From the NCBI GenBank assembly GCA_003243195.1, contig QFQI01000001.1, positions 434,001 to 498,000 on the forward strand: DNA of 64,000 nt, written 5' to 3'. This DNA is from Sphingomonas taxi. Lineage in GTDB: Bacteria; Pseudomonadota; Alphaproteobacteria; Sphingomonadales; Sphingomonadaceae. How positions within the stretch are numbered: the stretch's first letter is position 1; each line of letters opens with the position of its first letter. The notes under the pieces were generated by a model, which had not been told where the DNA came from, searched no databases, and saw only the letters and a list, made by a program, of their open reading frames with translations. The translations under genes were made by a program, and so were the position numbers. This document shows, piece by piece, positions 23,109 to 32,332 of this stretch.

Positions 23109-24317
23109 GTGTCCGACGAATTCTACCGCATGAAGCGCCTGCCGCCCTATGTCATCGCCGAGGTCAATGCGATGCGGGCACAGGCGCGCGCGGGTGGCGA
23201 GGACATCATCGACCTGGGGATGGGCAATCCCGACCTGCCGCCGCCCGATCATGTCATCGCCAAGCTGATCGAGGTGGCGCAGAAGCCGTCGGCGCACGGT
23301 TATTCGCAGTCGCGCGGCATTCCGGGGCTGCGGCGCGCGCAGGCCAATTATTACGGTCGCCGTTTCGGCGTCGACGTCGACCCGGAAACCGAGGTGGTGG
23401 TGACCATGGGGTCGAAGGAGGGGCTGGCCAGCCTCGCCACCGCGATCACCGCGCCGGGCGACGTGGTGCTGGCGCCCAACCCCAGCTACCCGATCCACAC
23501 CTTCGGCTTCATCATCGCCGGCGCGACGATCCGCGCGGTGCCGACCACGCCGGACGAACATTATTTCGAAAGCCTGCAACGCGCGATGGAATTCACCATC
23601 CCGCGTCCCAGCGTGCTGGTCGTCAACTACCCGTCCAACCCGACCGCCGAGACGGTCGACCTCGCCTTCTACGAACGGCTGGTGGCATGGGCGCGCGAGA
23701 ACCAGGTGTGGATCCTGTCCGATCTCGCCTATTCGGAGCTGTATTTCGACGGCAAGCCGACCGTCTCGATCCTGCAGGTGCCCGGCGCCAAGGACGTGGC
23801 GATCGAGTTCACCAGCCTGTCCAAGACCTATTCGATGGCCGGGTGGCGGATCGGCTTCGCGGTCGGCAACCGCAAGCTGATCGCGGCGATGACGCGCGTG
23901 AAGTCGTACCTGGATTACGGCGCGTTCACGCCGGTGCAGGCGGCGGCGTGCGCGGCACTCAACGGGCCGCAGGACATCGTCGAGAAGAACCGCCAGCTCT
24001 ATCACAAGCGCCGCGACGTGCTGGTGGAGAGCTTCGGGCGCGCCGGCTGGGATATCCCCGCGCCGCCCGCCAGCATGTTCGCCTGGGCGCCGCTGCCGCC
24101 TGCGCTGCGGCATCTGGGCAGCCTGGAATTCTCCAAGCAACTCCTGACCCATGCCAAGGTCGCGGTCGCGCCCGGCGTCGGTTACGGCGAGAATGGCGAG
24201 GGCTTCGTGCGGATCGCGATGGTCGAGAACGAGCAGCGGCTGCGCCAGGCCGCGCGCAACGTGAAGCGCTACCTGCAAAGCATGGGGGTGAACACGCCGG
24301 GGAAGGTCGCGGGCTGA
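23109..24317 (+). CDS. PLP aminotransferase, AlaC type (alanine/diaminopimelate-like)
   Basis: A 402-residue class I/II aminotransferase. The PLP-binding lysine is Lys239 in SLSKTYSMAGWRIGF. Other family anchors are DLGMGNPDLPPPDHV, YSQSRGIPGLRRAQ, NYPSNPTAETV and SDLAYSELYF. The sequence pattern is that of AlaC (glutamate-pyruvate aminotransferase), often annotated as LL-diaminopimelate aminotransferase in alphaproteobacteria. The start is GTG 23109, with AAAGGAG upstream. It is followed by rsh after 121 bases. The exact amino-acid substrate cannot be fixed by eye. Confidence 0.88.
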   Translation: MSDEFYRMKRLPPYVIAEVNAMRAQARAGGEDIIDLGMGNPDLPPPDHVIAKLIEVAQKPSAHGYSQSRGIPGLRRAQANYYGRRFGVDVDPETEVVVTMGSKEGLASLATAITAPGDVVLAPNPSYPIHTFGFIIAGATIRAVPTTPDEHYFESLQRAMEFTIPRPSVLVVNYPSNPTAETVDLAFYERLVAWARENQVWILSDLAYSELYFDGKPTVSILQVPGAKDVAIEFTSLSKTYSMAGWRIGFAVGNRKLIAAMTRVKSYLDYGAFTPVQAAACAALNGPQDIVEKNRQLYHKRRDVLVESFGRAGWDIPAPPASMFAWAPLPPALRHLGSLEFSKQLLTHAKVAVAPGVGYGENGEGFVRIAMVENEQRLRQAARNVKRYLQSMGVNTPGKVAG

Positions 24318-24390
24318 GGGGACCGCGCGCGGCATGGTGCGGGCGATCCGATGCCGATTTGCCACAATCCACGCCGCGCCGGCATTTTAA

Positions 24391-24407
24391 TGCAACGCAA
24401 TGTTGCA
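24391..24407. promoter_or_regulatory. Inverted repeat upstream of rsh
   Basis: TGCAAC and GTTGCA flank GCAAT, giving 6-base arms. The element lies 31 bases before the rsh GTG, just after a weak promoter-like TTGCCA (24359) and an AT-rich CATTTTAAT. It could be an operator or a 5' leader hairpin. Confidence 0.3.
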
Positions 24408-24438
24408 ATGGGGCCATGTCCCGCCCCATCCTGATCGC

Positions 24439-26559
24439 GTGCTGAGACAATATGAGCTGATCGACCGGGTCCTGGATTACGACCCCGATGCCGACGAGGC
24501 GATGCTCAACCGCGCCTACGTCTTCTCGGTCAACGCCCACGGCACGCAGAAGCGCGCCAGCGGCGACCCGTATTTCAGCCACCCGATCGAGGTCGCCGGC
24601 ATCCTGACCGAGCTGCACCTGGACGACGAGACGATCGCCACCGCGATCCTGCACGACACCGTCGAGGATACCGTCGCCACCTCGGAGGAGATCGAGCGGA
24701 TCTTCGGCGCCAACATCGCGCGGCTGGTCGACGGGGTCACCAAGCTTTCCAAGATCGAGGCGCAGACCGAGAACGAGCGCGCCGCCGAGAACCTGCGCAA
24801 GTTCCTCATGGCGATGTCCGGCGACATCCGCGTCCTGCTGGTGAAGCTGGCCGACCGGCTCCACAACATGCGCACGCTGCACTTCATCCCCAAGCCGGAG
24901 AAGCGCCGCCGCATCGCCAGGGAGACGATGGACATCTACGCTCCGCTCGCCGAGCGGATCGGCATGTACGAGTTCATGAAGGAGATGCAGACGCTCGCCT
25001 TCGCGCAACTCGAACCCGAGGCGTATGAATCGATCACCCGCCGCCTCGCCCAGTTGAAGGAGGGATCGGGCGGCGACCGGATCGCCAAGATCGGCTCGGG
25101 ACTGAAGCTGCTGCTCGGCCGCGCCGGCGTCGACGCGCAGGTGTCGGGGCGGGAGAAGCATCCCTATTCGATCTGGCGCAAGATGCAGGAGCGCCACATC
25201 AGCTTCGAGCAACTGTCGGACATCATGGCGTTCCGCGCGATCGTGCCGACGATCGAGGATTGCTACCGCACGCTGGGCATCATCCATCGCCGCTGGCCGG
25301 CGGTGCCCGGGCGGTTCAAGGACTATGTGTCCACGCCCAAGCGCAACGGCTATCGCTCGCTGCACACCAGCGTGATCCACGCCGAGAATCGCCGCATCGA
25401 GATCCAGATCCGCACGCCCGACATGCATGCCGAGGCGGAATTCGGCCTGGCCGCGCACTGGGCCTACAAACAGTCGCTGGGCGCGACCAGCGCGGTGCGC
25501 CCCGACGTGCAGCAGGACTGGATCAAGGATCTGGTCGAGATCCTCGACACCGCCGCCACGCCCGAGGAGCTGCTGGAGCATACGCGCATCGCGATGTACC
25601 AGGATCGCATCTTCGCCTTCACCCCCAAGGGCGAGCTGATCCAGTTGCCCAAGGGCGCGACGCCGATCGACTTCGCCTATGCGGTGCACACCGATCTGGG
25701 CGACCAGGCGGTCGGCGCGAAGGTGAACGGCCGCGTGGTGCCGCTGTCGACGGTCATCGAGAATGGCGACCAGGTGCAGGTGCTGCGCTCCAAGGCGCAG
25801 GTGCCGCAGCCGGCGTGGCTGAAGGTGGCGATCACCGCCAAGGCCCTGGCCGCGATCCGCCGCCACCTGCGCAACGAGGAACGCGAACAGACGATCGCGC
25901 TGGGGCGCAAGCTGTACGAGGATATCGTCCAGCGGCTGCCCGCCACGCTCGCCGACACCGCGCTGGACGAGGCGCTCAGGCGGCTGAAGCTGCCCGACGA
26001 GGCCGCGCTGCTACAGGCGATCGCGCGGCGGACGCTGACCGACGGACAGGTGATGGAGGCGCTGATGCCCGGTTCGGCCGGTGCCGACGTCGCGCACGCC
26101 CCGCCGCAATCCAGCGCGATCTCGATCGAGGGGCTGGCGCCCGGCGTTGCCTACGAGCTGGCCGATTGCTGCCACCCGGTGCCGGGCGACCGCATCGTCG
26201 GCCTGCGCCGCCCCGATGCCTCGATCGAGGTGCACGCGATCGACTGCCGCGTGCTCGCCGACCTCGCCGAACGCTCGGAGGACGAAACCGACTGGATCGA
26301 CGTGCAATGGGGTGACGCGACCGAGGGCGCGACCGCGCGCATCTCGGTGGAGGTGCGCAACCAGCCCGGCGCGCTCGGCATGCTCGCCACGATCATCGGC
26401 CAGCACAAGGCGAACATCATCAACCTGCGCCTCGACAATCGCGACACGCAATTCCACACCAACGTGATCGACGTGGAGGTCCACGACGCCCATCAGCTCA
26501 TGCGCCTGCTCGCCGCGCTCCGCGCCGCCGACGCGGTCAATGCGGCCGAACGGGTGTAG
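24439..26559 (+). CDS. rsh: Bifunctional (p)ppGpp synthetase/hydrolase (RelA/SpoT, Rsh)
   Basis: A 706-residue stringent-response enzyme. The N-terminal HD hydrolase domain has HDTVED at residues 72-77. The synthetase domain contains GREKHPYSIWRKM and RFKDYVSTPKRNGYRSLHT; the RFKD motif is the charged type of bifunctional enzymes, not the ExDD of synthesis-only RelA. A TGS domain follows (FAFTPKGELIQLPKGATPID), then a zinc-finger-like ADCCHPVPGD and a C-terminal ACT domain (VEVRNQPGALGMLATIIGQ). The start is GTG 24439 (MLRQYELIDRV), matching the usual family beginning. It is probably the cell's only long Rsh, as is typical in alphaproteobacteria. Confidence 0.96.
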   Translation: MLRQYELIDRVLDYDPDADEAMLNRAYVFSVNAHGTQKRASGDPYFSHPIEVAGILTELHLDDETIATAILHDTVEDTVATSEEIERIFGANIARLVDGVTKLSKIEAQTENERAAENLRKFLMAMSGDIRVLLVKLADRLHNMRTLHFIPKPEKRRRIARETMDIYAPLAERIGMYEFMKEMQTLAFAQLEPEAYESITRRLAQLKEGSGGDRIAKIGSGLKLLLGRAGVDAQVSGREKHPYSIWRKMQERHISFEQLSDIMAFRAIVPTIEDCYRTLGIIHRRWPAVPGRFKDYVSTPKRNGYRSLHTSVIHAENRRIEIQIRTPDMHAEAEFGLAAHWAYKQSLGATSAVRPDVQQDWIKDLVEILDTAATPEELLEHTRIAMYQDRIFAFTPKGELIQLPKGATPIDFAYAVHTDLGDQAVGAKVNGRVVPLSTVIENGDQVQVLRSKAQVPQPAWLKVAITAKALAAIRRHLRNEEREQTIALGRKLYEDIVQRLPATLADTALDEALRRLKLPDEAALLQAIARRTLTDGQVMEALMPGSAGADVAHAPPQSSAISIEGLAPGVAYELADCCHPVPGDRIVGLRRPDASIEVHAIDCRVLADLAERSEDETDWIDVQWGDATEGATARISVEVRNQPGALGMLATIIGQHKANIINLRLDNRDTQFHTNVIDVEVHDAHQLMRLLAALRAADAVNAAERV

Positions 26560-26736
26560 CGCGACGACGCGGCGCGTGGAGGGGGTGGCCTCCGCGCTGG
26601 GATGTCGCGAACCGCTGCTCCACCGCGCCGCGCCGGCGCGCCGGGCGGGACGGTGTGGTGGGAAGGGCCGGGTTCGGATGGCTAGTGGCCGCCCGGAGCG
26701 CGACAGGGCCGGGCCTCGCCCGGCATGGAAGGCGAA

Positions 26737-27336
26737 ATGACCAGAGAACGTGCGACGCGAGCCTTTCTCTGGCTCGCGGCGTTGGTCGGTGGTCCGTTGC
26801 TGGGCGCCAAATTGTTCGACCTTCTGGTCCTGGCCGGTGCATGGAGCGCCAACCCGCCCGCCTCGCTCGCCATGATGCCGTATGGAAAGGCGTGGCCGGT
26901 CGACACGGGCCTGTTCTTCATCCCCTTTTCCGCAGCCATGCTCGTGGCCGGTTTCGGCGCACTGACGGCGGGCTGGCGGACGCCGTGGCGCTATCGCTGG
27001 CTGCTGTGCCTGCCTTCCGTCGGGATCCTCCTGCTGCTGGTCCTCACGGTCGCGGCATTCTGGCCGATGAACGCCGCGCTCCATGCCCATGGCGTGCATT
27101 CGGCGAGGGATACCATAACCGATGCACAGGCTGTCGTTATGGCGCGGCAGTGGGTGATGCTCGACTGGGTGCGCGTCGCCGGTGCCTTCGCGGCGTTCGT
27201 GGCGGCGCTCGCCGCACTGACCACCCCGTGGCCCGGCGAGACCACCGCCAAGGATCCGCCGATCGCGCGGGCGCTCCTCGCGACCGCCTTGCTGGGGGTC
27301 GCTGCCTTCGCCGTCTGGTTCGTGGCCGGGATCTGA
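26737..27336 (+). CDS. Four-helix membrane protein, DUF1772-like
   Basis: A 199-residue integral membrane protein with four predicted helices (about residues 8-30, 50-75, 85-108 and 150-195 with a break). Wording such as DTGLFFIPFSAAMLVAGFGA, SVGILLLLVLTVAAFWPMNA and QWVMLDWVRVAGAFAAFVAA resembles DUF1772 proteins, a family distantly related to anthrone oxygenases, whose role is generally unknown. The start ATG at 26737 follows GGAAGG; an ATG four codons earlier has no Shine-Dalgarno. It sits alone between rsh and a long non-coding gap. Confidence 0.65.
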   Translation: MTRERATRAFLWLAALVGGPLLGAKLFDLLVLAGAWSANPPASLAMMPYGKAWPVDTGLFFIPFSAAMLVAGFGALTAGWRTPWRYRWLLCLPSVGILLLLVLTVAAFWPMNAALHAHGVHSARDTITDAQAVVMARQWVMLDWVRVAGAFAAFVAALAALTTPWPGETTAKDPPIARALLATALLGVAAFAVWFVAGI

Positions 27337-27772
27337 CCGCCTTCGGCGGCGCTTCCGGCCCGTCCCGCGAAGCGAACCTCGATGGCGTCCCCCGGCATGA
27401 TGCGCCATGTTGCGGCTTCATGCCTCCGGCGAAACCGGCAACGTCGGCCGACCGGCCGAACGGGGATGGCTCGTCCGCCCGGACGGGCGGCGCGGTGGCG
27501 CGGGCGCGTCGCCTCGCCGGGGCGACGCCTGCTGTCCTACACGCGCCATCTTTGGTATCGCCGCGGCCATGCACCGGCCCGGCCCTTCCCCCGTCATCGC
27601 CTTGCGCCGCGACAGCCAGAACTGGCGCCGCGCGGGGATCGGTTCCGGGCGCTGACGTGGCGTCAACTTTGTCAACTTCCGCGGTCGTGCCGCCGCCATC
27701 CTCGCGGGCCGGCGGGATGGAAACCCTTCCACCCCGTTCCGCATTTCCGTCCGACACGGGAGGATTTGATTC
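27337..27772. other. 436-base gene-free interval upstream of M48 protease gene
   Basis: No convincing gene on either strand. It begins with a small hairpin just after the stop (CCGCC-TTC-GGCGG, 27337-27349). It contains an 8-base-pair hairpin (GCGTCGCC/GGCGACGC, 27506-27528) and, near 27662-27678, a tandem direct repeat of GTCAACTT spaced 9 bases start to start. These could be operator half-sites or parts of an RNA; nothing firmer can be said. A clear Shine-Dalgarno for the protease lies at its end (GGGAGGATT). Confidence 0.5.
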
Positions 27773-28762
27773 ATGATACGCCACCTGCTCGCCGCCACCG
27801 CGCTCGCGACGCTTGCCGTGCCCGCGACGGCGCAGTCGATTTCGGCGAGCGACAAGCAACTGGGCGCGCAGGCCAATCCGCAATTGCTGGCCGAATTCGG
27901 CGGCAAATATGCCGGGCCGCAGGCGGCCTATGTCGAACAGGTCGGCAAGCGTGTCGCGGTGCAGTCCGGCCTGTCGAACGCGCAGGGGGACTTCACGGTC
28001 GCGCTGCTCGATTCGCCGGTGGAGAACGCCTTCGCGATCCCCGGCGGCTATATCTACGTCACGCGGCAGTTGCTGGCGCTGATGAATTCGGAAGCGGAGC
28101 TCGCCTCGGTGATGGGGCATGAGGTCGGCCATGTCGCCGCGCGCCATTCCGCCGCGCGCAACCAGCGCGCGACGATCGGCGGCGTGCTGGCGGCGGTGGT
28201 CGGCGCGGCGGCGGGCAACGGCGCGATCGGGCAGCTTGCGGGCACGGCGGCGCGCAGCGGGGCGCAGCTCTACGTGCTGAAATACGGCCGCGATCAGGAA
28301 TATGCCGCCGACGGGCTGGGCGTGAAATACATCACCGCCGCCGGCTACGATCCCTTTGCCGCCGCCGACATGCTGGCGCAGCTCGACGCGCAGAGCACGC
28401 TGACCGCCGAGATCGGCGGGCGCGGCGGTCAGCAGGTGCCGTCCTGGGCCTCCACCCATCCCAACAGCGCCGAACGCGTGCGCCGCGCCGCCGCGCTGGC
28501 GGAGGCGACGGGCCGCCCGCTGACCGATCCGCCGCAGGACACCGCCTTCCTGCGCCGGCTCGACGGGCTCGCCTATGACGAAAAGGGATCGGGCAAGCGC
28601 ATCCGCATCGTCACCGTGAAGGCCGGCGACACGATCGCGTCGCTGTCGCGCCAGATGGCGTACGACCGCCTGCAACGCGAGCGCTTCATGACGCTGAACG
28701 CGCTGGAGGAGGAGGCGCAATTGCGCCCGGGCCGGCTGGTAAAGATCGTGACGCGCGGGTGA
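27773..28762 (+). CDS. M48-family periplasmic metalloprotease with C-terminal LysM-like tail
   Basis: A 329-residue secreted protease. The signal peptide is MIRHLLAATALATLAVPATA (residues 1-20). The zinc-binding helix HEVGH lies at residues 116-120, preceded by NSEAELASVMG, and the third ligand region is GRDQEYAADGLGVKY. The C-terminal about 55 residues (RIVTVKAGDTIASLSRQM, then LNALEEEAQLRPGRLVKIV) look like a LysM-type repeat that would bind peptidoglycan. M48 periplasmic enzymes such as BepA and LoiP guard outer-membrane protein assembly, and this is the likely role. The glycosyltransferase gene follows after 22 bases and may be co-transcribed. Confidence 0.9.
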   Translation: MIRHLLAATALATLAVPATAQSISASDKQLGAQANPQLLAEFGGKYAGPQAAYVEQVGKRVAVQSGLSNAQGDFTVALLDSPVENAFAIPGGYIYVTRQLLALMNSEAELASVMGHEVGHVAARHSAARNQRATIGGVLAAVVGAAAGNGAIGQLAGTAARSGAQLYVLKYGRDQEYAADGLGVKYITAAGYDPFAAADMLAQLDAQSTLTAEIGGRGGQQVPSWASTHPNSAERVRRAAALAEATGRPLTDPPQDTAFLRRLDGLAYDEKGSGKRIRIVTVKAGDTIASLSRQMAYDRLQRERFMTLNALEEEAQLRPGRLVKIVTRG

Positions 28763-28784
28763 CGTTGCGATAAGCGCACCGCCC

Positions 28785-29804
28785 ATGCACCGTCCCGCAC
28801 TCTCGGTCGTCATCCCCTGCTACAACGAAGAAGCCACCCTGCCGGTGCTGCACGCGCGCGTCTCCGCGACGGCGCGCGCGGCGGTGGGGGACGATCATGA
28901 GATCGTGCTGGTCAACGACGGCTCGCGCGACGGCAGCTGGGCCGCGATGCAGCGGCTGGCGGCGGAGGACCGGCACGTCGTGGCCGTCAACCTGTCGCGC
29001 AACCACGGGCACCAGCTCGCGCTGACCGCCGGGCTGGACCTGTGCGCGGGCGAGCAGATCCTCATCATCGACGCCGATCTGCAGGATCCGCCCGAGCTGC
29101 TGGCCGACATGCGCGTGACGATGGCGCGCGAACAGGCCGATGTCGTCTATGCGGTGCGCCGCAAGCGGCAGGGCGAAACCTTCTTCAAGAAGGCGACCGC
29201 CGCCGCCTTCTACCGCGTGCTGGACCGGGTGACCGATACGCCGATCCCGCTCGACACCGGCGATTTCCGGCTGATGACCCGGCGCGCGCTCGACGCGCTG
29301 CTGGCGCTGCCCGAACAGGCGCGCTTCATCCGCGGCATGGTGGCGTGGGTGGGGTTCCGGCAGGTGCCCTTCCCCTACGACCGCGCCGAACGGCACGCGG
29401 GCGAGACGAACTATCCGCTGGGCAAGATGATCCGGCTGGCGCTGGACGCGGTCACCGGCTTTTCCACCGCGCCGCTGCGCTGGGCCAGCCACCTGTCGGT
29501 GATCCTGGCGGCCTGCTCGCTGCTGCTGCTGTTCTACATCGCCTGGGGATATTTCGTCAGCGACCGCGTGCAGGGCTGGACCTCGACGATGCTGGTCGTG
29601 GTGGTGCTGTCGTCGATCCAGATGTTCGTGCTGGGCATGATCGGCGAATATCTCGGCCGGCTGTATATCGAGGCGAAGCGCCGCCCGCTGTATCTGGTCG
29701 CCGATATCGCGGGCACCGCGCACGGCCGCGCGACGCTGGGCTTTCAGGCGGCGGCGACGCGGATCCCCAGCGCGCAGGTGGCCGGCGAGGAACCCGGCGA
29801 ATAA
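28785..29804 (+). CDS. GT2 family polyprenyl-phosphate glycosyltransferase (GtrB/ArnC-like)
   Basis: A 339-residue membrane-bound glycosyltransferase. The GT-A fold shows SVVIPCYNEEATLPVLHAR, VLVNDGSRDGSW and the metal-binding IIDADLQDPPELL. QGETFFKKATAAAFYRVL and TGDFRLMTRRALDAL follow as in GtrB/ArnC/DPMS proteins. Two C-terminal membrane helices (about residues 235-260 and 268-290) anchor it. The enzyme most likely moves a sugar from a nucleotide donor onto undecaprenyl phosphate for envelope decoration. No flippase (GtrA-like) gene is adjacent. Confidence 0.88.
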   Translation: MHRPALSVVIPCYNEEATLPVLHARVSATARAAVGDDHEIVLVNDGSRDGSWAAMQRLAAEDRHVVAVNLSRNHGHQLALTAGLDLCAGEQILIIDADLQDPPELLADMRVTMAREQADVVYAVRRKRQGETFFKKATAAAFYRVLDRVTDTPIPLDTGDFRLMTRRALDALLALPEQARFIRGMVAWVGFRQVPFPYDRAERHAGETNYPLGKMIRLALDAVTGFSTAPLRWASHLSVILAACSLLLLFYIAWGYFVSDRVQGWTSTMLVVVVLSSIQMFVLGMIGEYLGRLYIEAKRRPLYLVADIAGTAHGRATLGFQAAATRIPSAQVAGEEPGE

Positions 29805-29811
29805 GTCGGCC

Positions 29812-29842
29812 GTCAGCCCTCCCCGTGTCGGGGAGGGCTGAC
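29812..29842. terminator. Strong bidirectional terminator, 13-base-pair stem
   Basis: GTCAGCCCTCCCC and GGGGAGGGCTGAC pair perfectly around the 5-base loop GTGTC. The hairpin separates the convergent GT2 gene and lysC. Outer bases GGCC (29808-29811) and GGCC (29847-29850) could lengthen the stem imperfectly. Confidence 0.75.
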
Positions 29843-29850
29843 TGGCGGCC

Positions 29851-31122
29851 TTACGCCGCTTCCTCGCCGTCCAGGCCATAAGCGGTGTGCAGCACGCGCA
29901 CCGCCAGTTCGGTCTCGTCCTCGTGGATCAGCACCGACACCTTGATCTCGCTGGTGGAGATCGCCTGGATGTTGATCCCGCGCGCGCCCAGCGTCGTGAA
30001 CATCGTGCTGGCGACGCCGGCATGGCTGCGCATCCCGACCCCCACGACGCTGATCTTGGCGACGCGCGTATCGTGGATCAGCTCGCCGAAGCCGATCGCC
30101 TCACGCCCCTGGTTCAGCGCCTCGATGGAGCGGGCGAGATCGGCGGCGGGGACGGTGAAGGTCACGTCGGTCGCGCTCGCACTTCCCGAGCTGCGATGCG
30201 CGATGTTCTGGATGATCATGTCGACGTTGATGTTCGCCGCCGCCAGCGGTTCGAAGATGCTGGCCACCGAACCCGGACGGTCGGGCACGCTCGTCAGCGT
30301 GATCTTCGCCTCGTTCTTGTCATGCGCGATGCCGGTGATGAGCTGGCGTTCCACGTCTTCAATCTCCTCTTCGCCGACGATCATCGTGCCGGGCAGCGTG
30401 TCCGCCATCGGCGCATCGTCGCCCGTGAAGGACGACAGCACCTGGACGCGGACCTTTTCCTTCATCGCCAGCCCGACCGAACGGGTCTGAAGCACCTTGG
30501 CGCCGACGCTGGCCAGTTCCAGCATCTCCTCATACGTCACCTTGGCCAGCTTGCGCGCGCGCGGCACGATCCGCGGATCGGTGGTGTAGACGCCGTCGAC
30601 ATCGGTGTAGATGTCGCAGCGGTCGGCGTTCATCGCCGCCGCCATCGCCACCGCCGACGTATCCGATCCCCCGCGTCCCAGCGTGGTGATGCGGTTGTCC
30701 TGCGACACGCCCTGGAAACCCGGGATCACCGCCACCTCGCCCGCCGCCAGGCTGGCATCCAGCGCCGCGGTGTCGATCGTGCCGATCCGCGCCTTGGCAT
30801 GGGCATCGTCGGTGTGGATCGGCAATTGCCAGCCCAGCCACGACCGCGCCGGCACGCCGATCGCCTGCAACGCGATCGCCAGCAGCCCGCTGGTCACCTG
30901 CTCGCCGCTCGACACCACCGCGTCATATTCGCGCGGATCGTAGAGCGGCGAGGCTTCGCGGCAGAAGCCCACCAGCCGATCGGTCTCGCCCGCCATCGCG
31001 GAGACGACCACCGCCACCTCGTTGCCGGCCGCGACCTCGCGTTTCACCCGGCCGGCGACCGAGCGGATTCGCTCGATCCCCGCCATGGAGGTGCCGCCGA
31101 ACTTCATGACGATGCGCGCCAC
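29851..31122 (-). CDS. lysC: Aspartokinase
   Basis: A 423-residue monofunctional aspartate kinase that phosphorylates aspartate as the first step toward Lys, Met and Thr. The kinase domain begins MKFGGTSMAGIERI, with GFQG, TTLGRGGSDTSAV and DIYTDVDGVYTTDPRIV. Two regulatory ACT domains follow (ITLTSVPDRPGSVASIFEPL and ISVVGVGMRSHAGVASTMF), implying feedback inhibition. The start is GTG 31122, five codons before MKFGG. It diverges from ubiG across 50 bases and ends at a strong terminator. Confidence 0.96.
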   Translation of the reverse strand: MARIVMKFGGTSMAGIERIRSVAGRVKREVAAGNEVAVVVSAMAGETDRLVGFCREASPLYDPREYDAVVSSGEQVTSGLLAIALQAIGVPARSWLGWQLPIHTDDAHAKARIGTIDTAALDASLAAGEVAVIPGFQGVSQDNRITTLGRGGSDTSAVAMAAAMNADRCDIYTDVDGVYTTDPRIVPRARKLAKVTYEEMLELASVGAKVLQTRSVGLAMKEKVRVQVLSSFTGDDAPMADTLPGTMIVGEEEIEDVERQLITGIAHDKNEAKITLTSVPDRPGSVASIFEPLAAANINVDMIIQNIAHRSSGSASATDVTFTVPAADLARSIEALNQGREAIGFGELIHDTRVAKISVVGVGMRSHAGVASTMFTTLGARGINIQAISTSEIKVSVLIHEDETELAVRVLHTAYGLDGEEAA

Positions 31123-31172
31123 TGCTGATCCAAACGCTTGGGATGGGAGGGGCGTCCTGATAGGAAGCGCGC

Positions 31173-31934
31173 ATGACCGACGCAAGCGTAACAACCGTAA
31201 CCATCCCCGATGCCCCGCATGCCTCCGTGGTGGCGGACGAGGCGGCGCATTTCGGGCGGCTCGCGGCCGAATGGTGGGATCCCCGCGGCACGTCGGCGAT
31301 GCTCCACCGCCTCAACCCGGTGCGGCTGCGCTATCTGCGCGGCGCGATCGACCGGCATTGGGATCTCGACGACCGCAGCTTCGCGCCGCTGGCCGGGCGG
31401 CGCGTACTGGACATGGGCTGCGGCGCGGGGCTGCTCGCCGAGCCGCTGGCGCGACTGGGCGCGGCGGTGACGGGGGTGGATGCGGCGGCCGAGAATGTCG
31501 CGGTGGCGCGGGCGCATGCCGCGACGCGCGCGCTGGCGATCGACTACCGTGCCGGCGGCGTCGAGGCGGTCGCGGGCGAGACGTTCGATCTGGTATGCTC
31601 GATGGAGGTGGTGGAGCATGTCGCAGACCCGCGCGCGTTCATCACCGCGCTGGGCGCGGCCGTCGCGCCCGGCGGGCTGCTGGTGATGAGCACGCCCAAC
31701 CGCACATGGCTGTCCCGCGTCGCGCTGGTGGAGGCGGCGGAGCGGCTGGGGCAGGTGCCACGCGGCACGCACGACTGGGACAGGTTCCTCACCCCCGATG
31801 AATTGCGCGAGATGATCGCGGTAGCCGGACTGGAGGTGATCGACGTGACCGGCCTGTCGGTGAGCGGCAGCGGCTTCACGCTGGGCGGATCGACCGCGCT
31901 GGACTATTTCGTCACGGCGGTGGCGGCGGGGTGA
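31173..31934 (+). CDS. ubiG: Ubiquinone biosynthesis O-methyltransferase
   Basis: A 253-residue SAM-dependent methyltransferase that performs both O-methylations of ubiquinone synthesis. The family start EAAHFGRLAAEWWDPRGTSA and LHRLNPVRLRYLR is typical of UbiG, followed by SAM motif I (RVLDMGCGAGLLAEPLAR), VTGVDAAAENVAVARAHA, SMEVVEHVADP and STPNRTWLSRVAL. A Shine-Dalgarno (AGGAAG) precedes the ATG. It shares a 50-base divergent promoter region with lysC. Confidence 0.96.
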   Translation: MTDASVTTVTIPDAPHASVVADEAAHFGRLAAEWWDPRGTSAMLHRLNPVRLRYLRGAIDRHWDLDDRSFAPLAGRRVLDMGCGAGLLAEPLARLGAAVTGVDAAAENVAVARAHAATRALAIDYRAGGVEAVAGETFDLVCSMEVVEHVADPRAFITALGAAVAPGGLLVMSTPNRTWLSRVALVEAAERLGQVPRGTHDWDRFLTPDELREMIAVAGLEVIDVTGLSVSGSGFTLGGSTALDYFVTAVAAG

Positions 31935-31940
31935 TGATCG

Positions 31941-31965
31941 GGCGTGAAGATGGTCGCATCACGCC
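31941..31965. terminator. Possible hairpin terminator between ubiG and a small gene
   Basis: GGCGTGA (31941-31947) and TCACGCC (31959-31965) form a 7-base stem with an 11-base loop between two convergent genes. There is no T-run, so this is a weak call. Confidence 0.4.
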
Positions 31966-31986
31966 ACCCGGATCGTTCGCGTCCCC

Positions 31987-32217
31987 TCAGCTCCGCGCCT
32001 TGCGCGCGCCGCGTTCCGCCATCTGCAATCCGCCGCGCTGGCACGCCGCGCTCACCACCGGGAAGTCGATGTAGGTGTTGCGCGCCAGTGCCGCCGGCAT
32101 CGCCGCCTGACATTGCTGCACCGTGGCGTAATGCGCCGGCTCGATCCGCGCGGTGGCGCAGCCGGCCGCGCCGTCGCCGCAGCCCATGATCGCCATGATG
32201 AAGAAAGTGGCTTCCAT
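31987..32217 (-). CDS. Small cysteine-containing protein, unknown function
   Basis: A 76-residue protein beginning MEATFFIMAIMGCGDGAAGC. It has a short hydrophobic start, then an acidic/polar region with regularly placed cysteines (GCGDGAAGC, VQQCQ, SAACQ) that could pair in the periplasm. A good Shine-Dalgarno (AGGAGATC) precedes the ATG at 32217, which supports it as real. I do not recognise a family; it has the look of a conserved sphingomonad small protein. Confidence 0.6.
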   Translation of the reverse strand: MEATFFIMAIMGCGDGAAGCATARIEPAHYATVQQCQAAMPAALARNTYIDFPVVSAACQRGGLQMAERGARKARS

Positions 32218-32332
32218 TACGATCTCCTGACGGCTAGGAAAACGTATTGCGTCATGCGGCGTTCCCATTCCGGCGGTGTCCCGGATCGGCACGGTTGACG
32301 CGCGCGCCTCCACGCACGACATCATCCGCTAC

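Noticed and set aside
27382..28122. Plus-strand frame covering the gap before and the start of the M48 protease gene
   Set aside because: It overlaps the clearly real protease in another frame and has an Arg-rich, featureless product.
32276..32332. GTG-initiated N-terminal extension of the Atm1-type exporter
   Set aside because: The extension lacks family resemblance; the ATG at 32333 leaves a normal-length protein, though neither start has a ribosome site.
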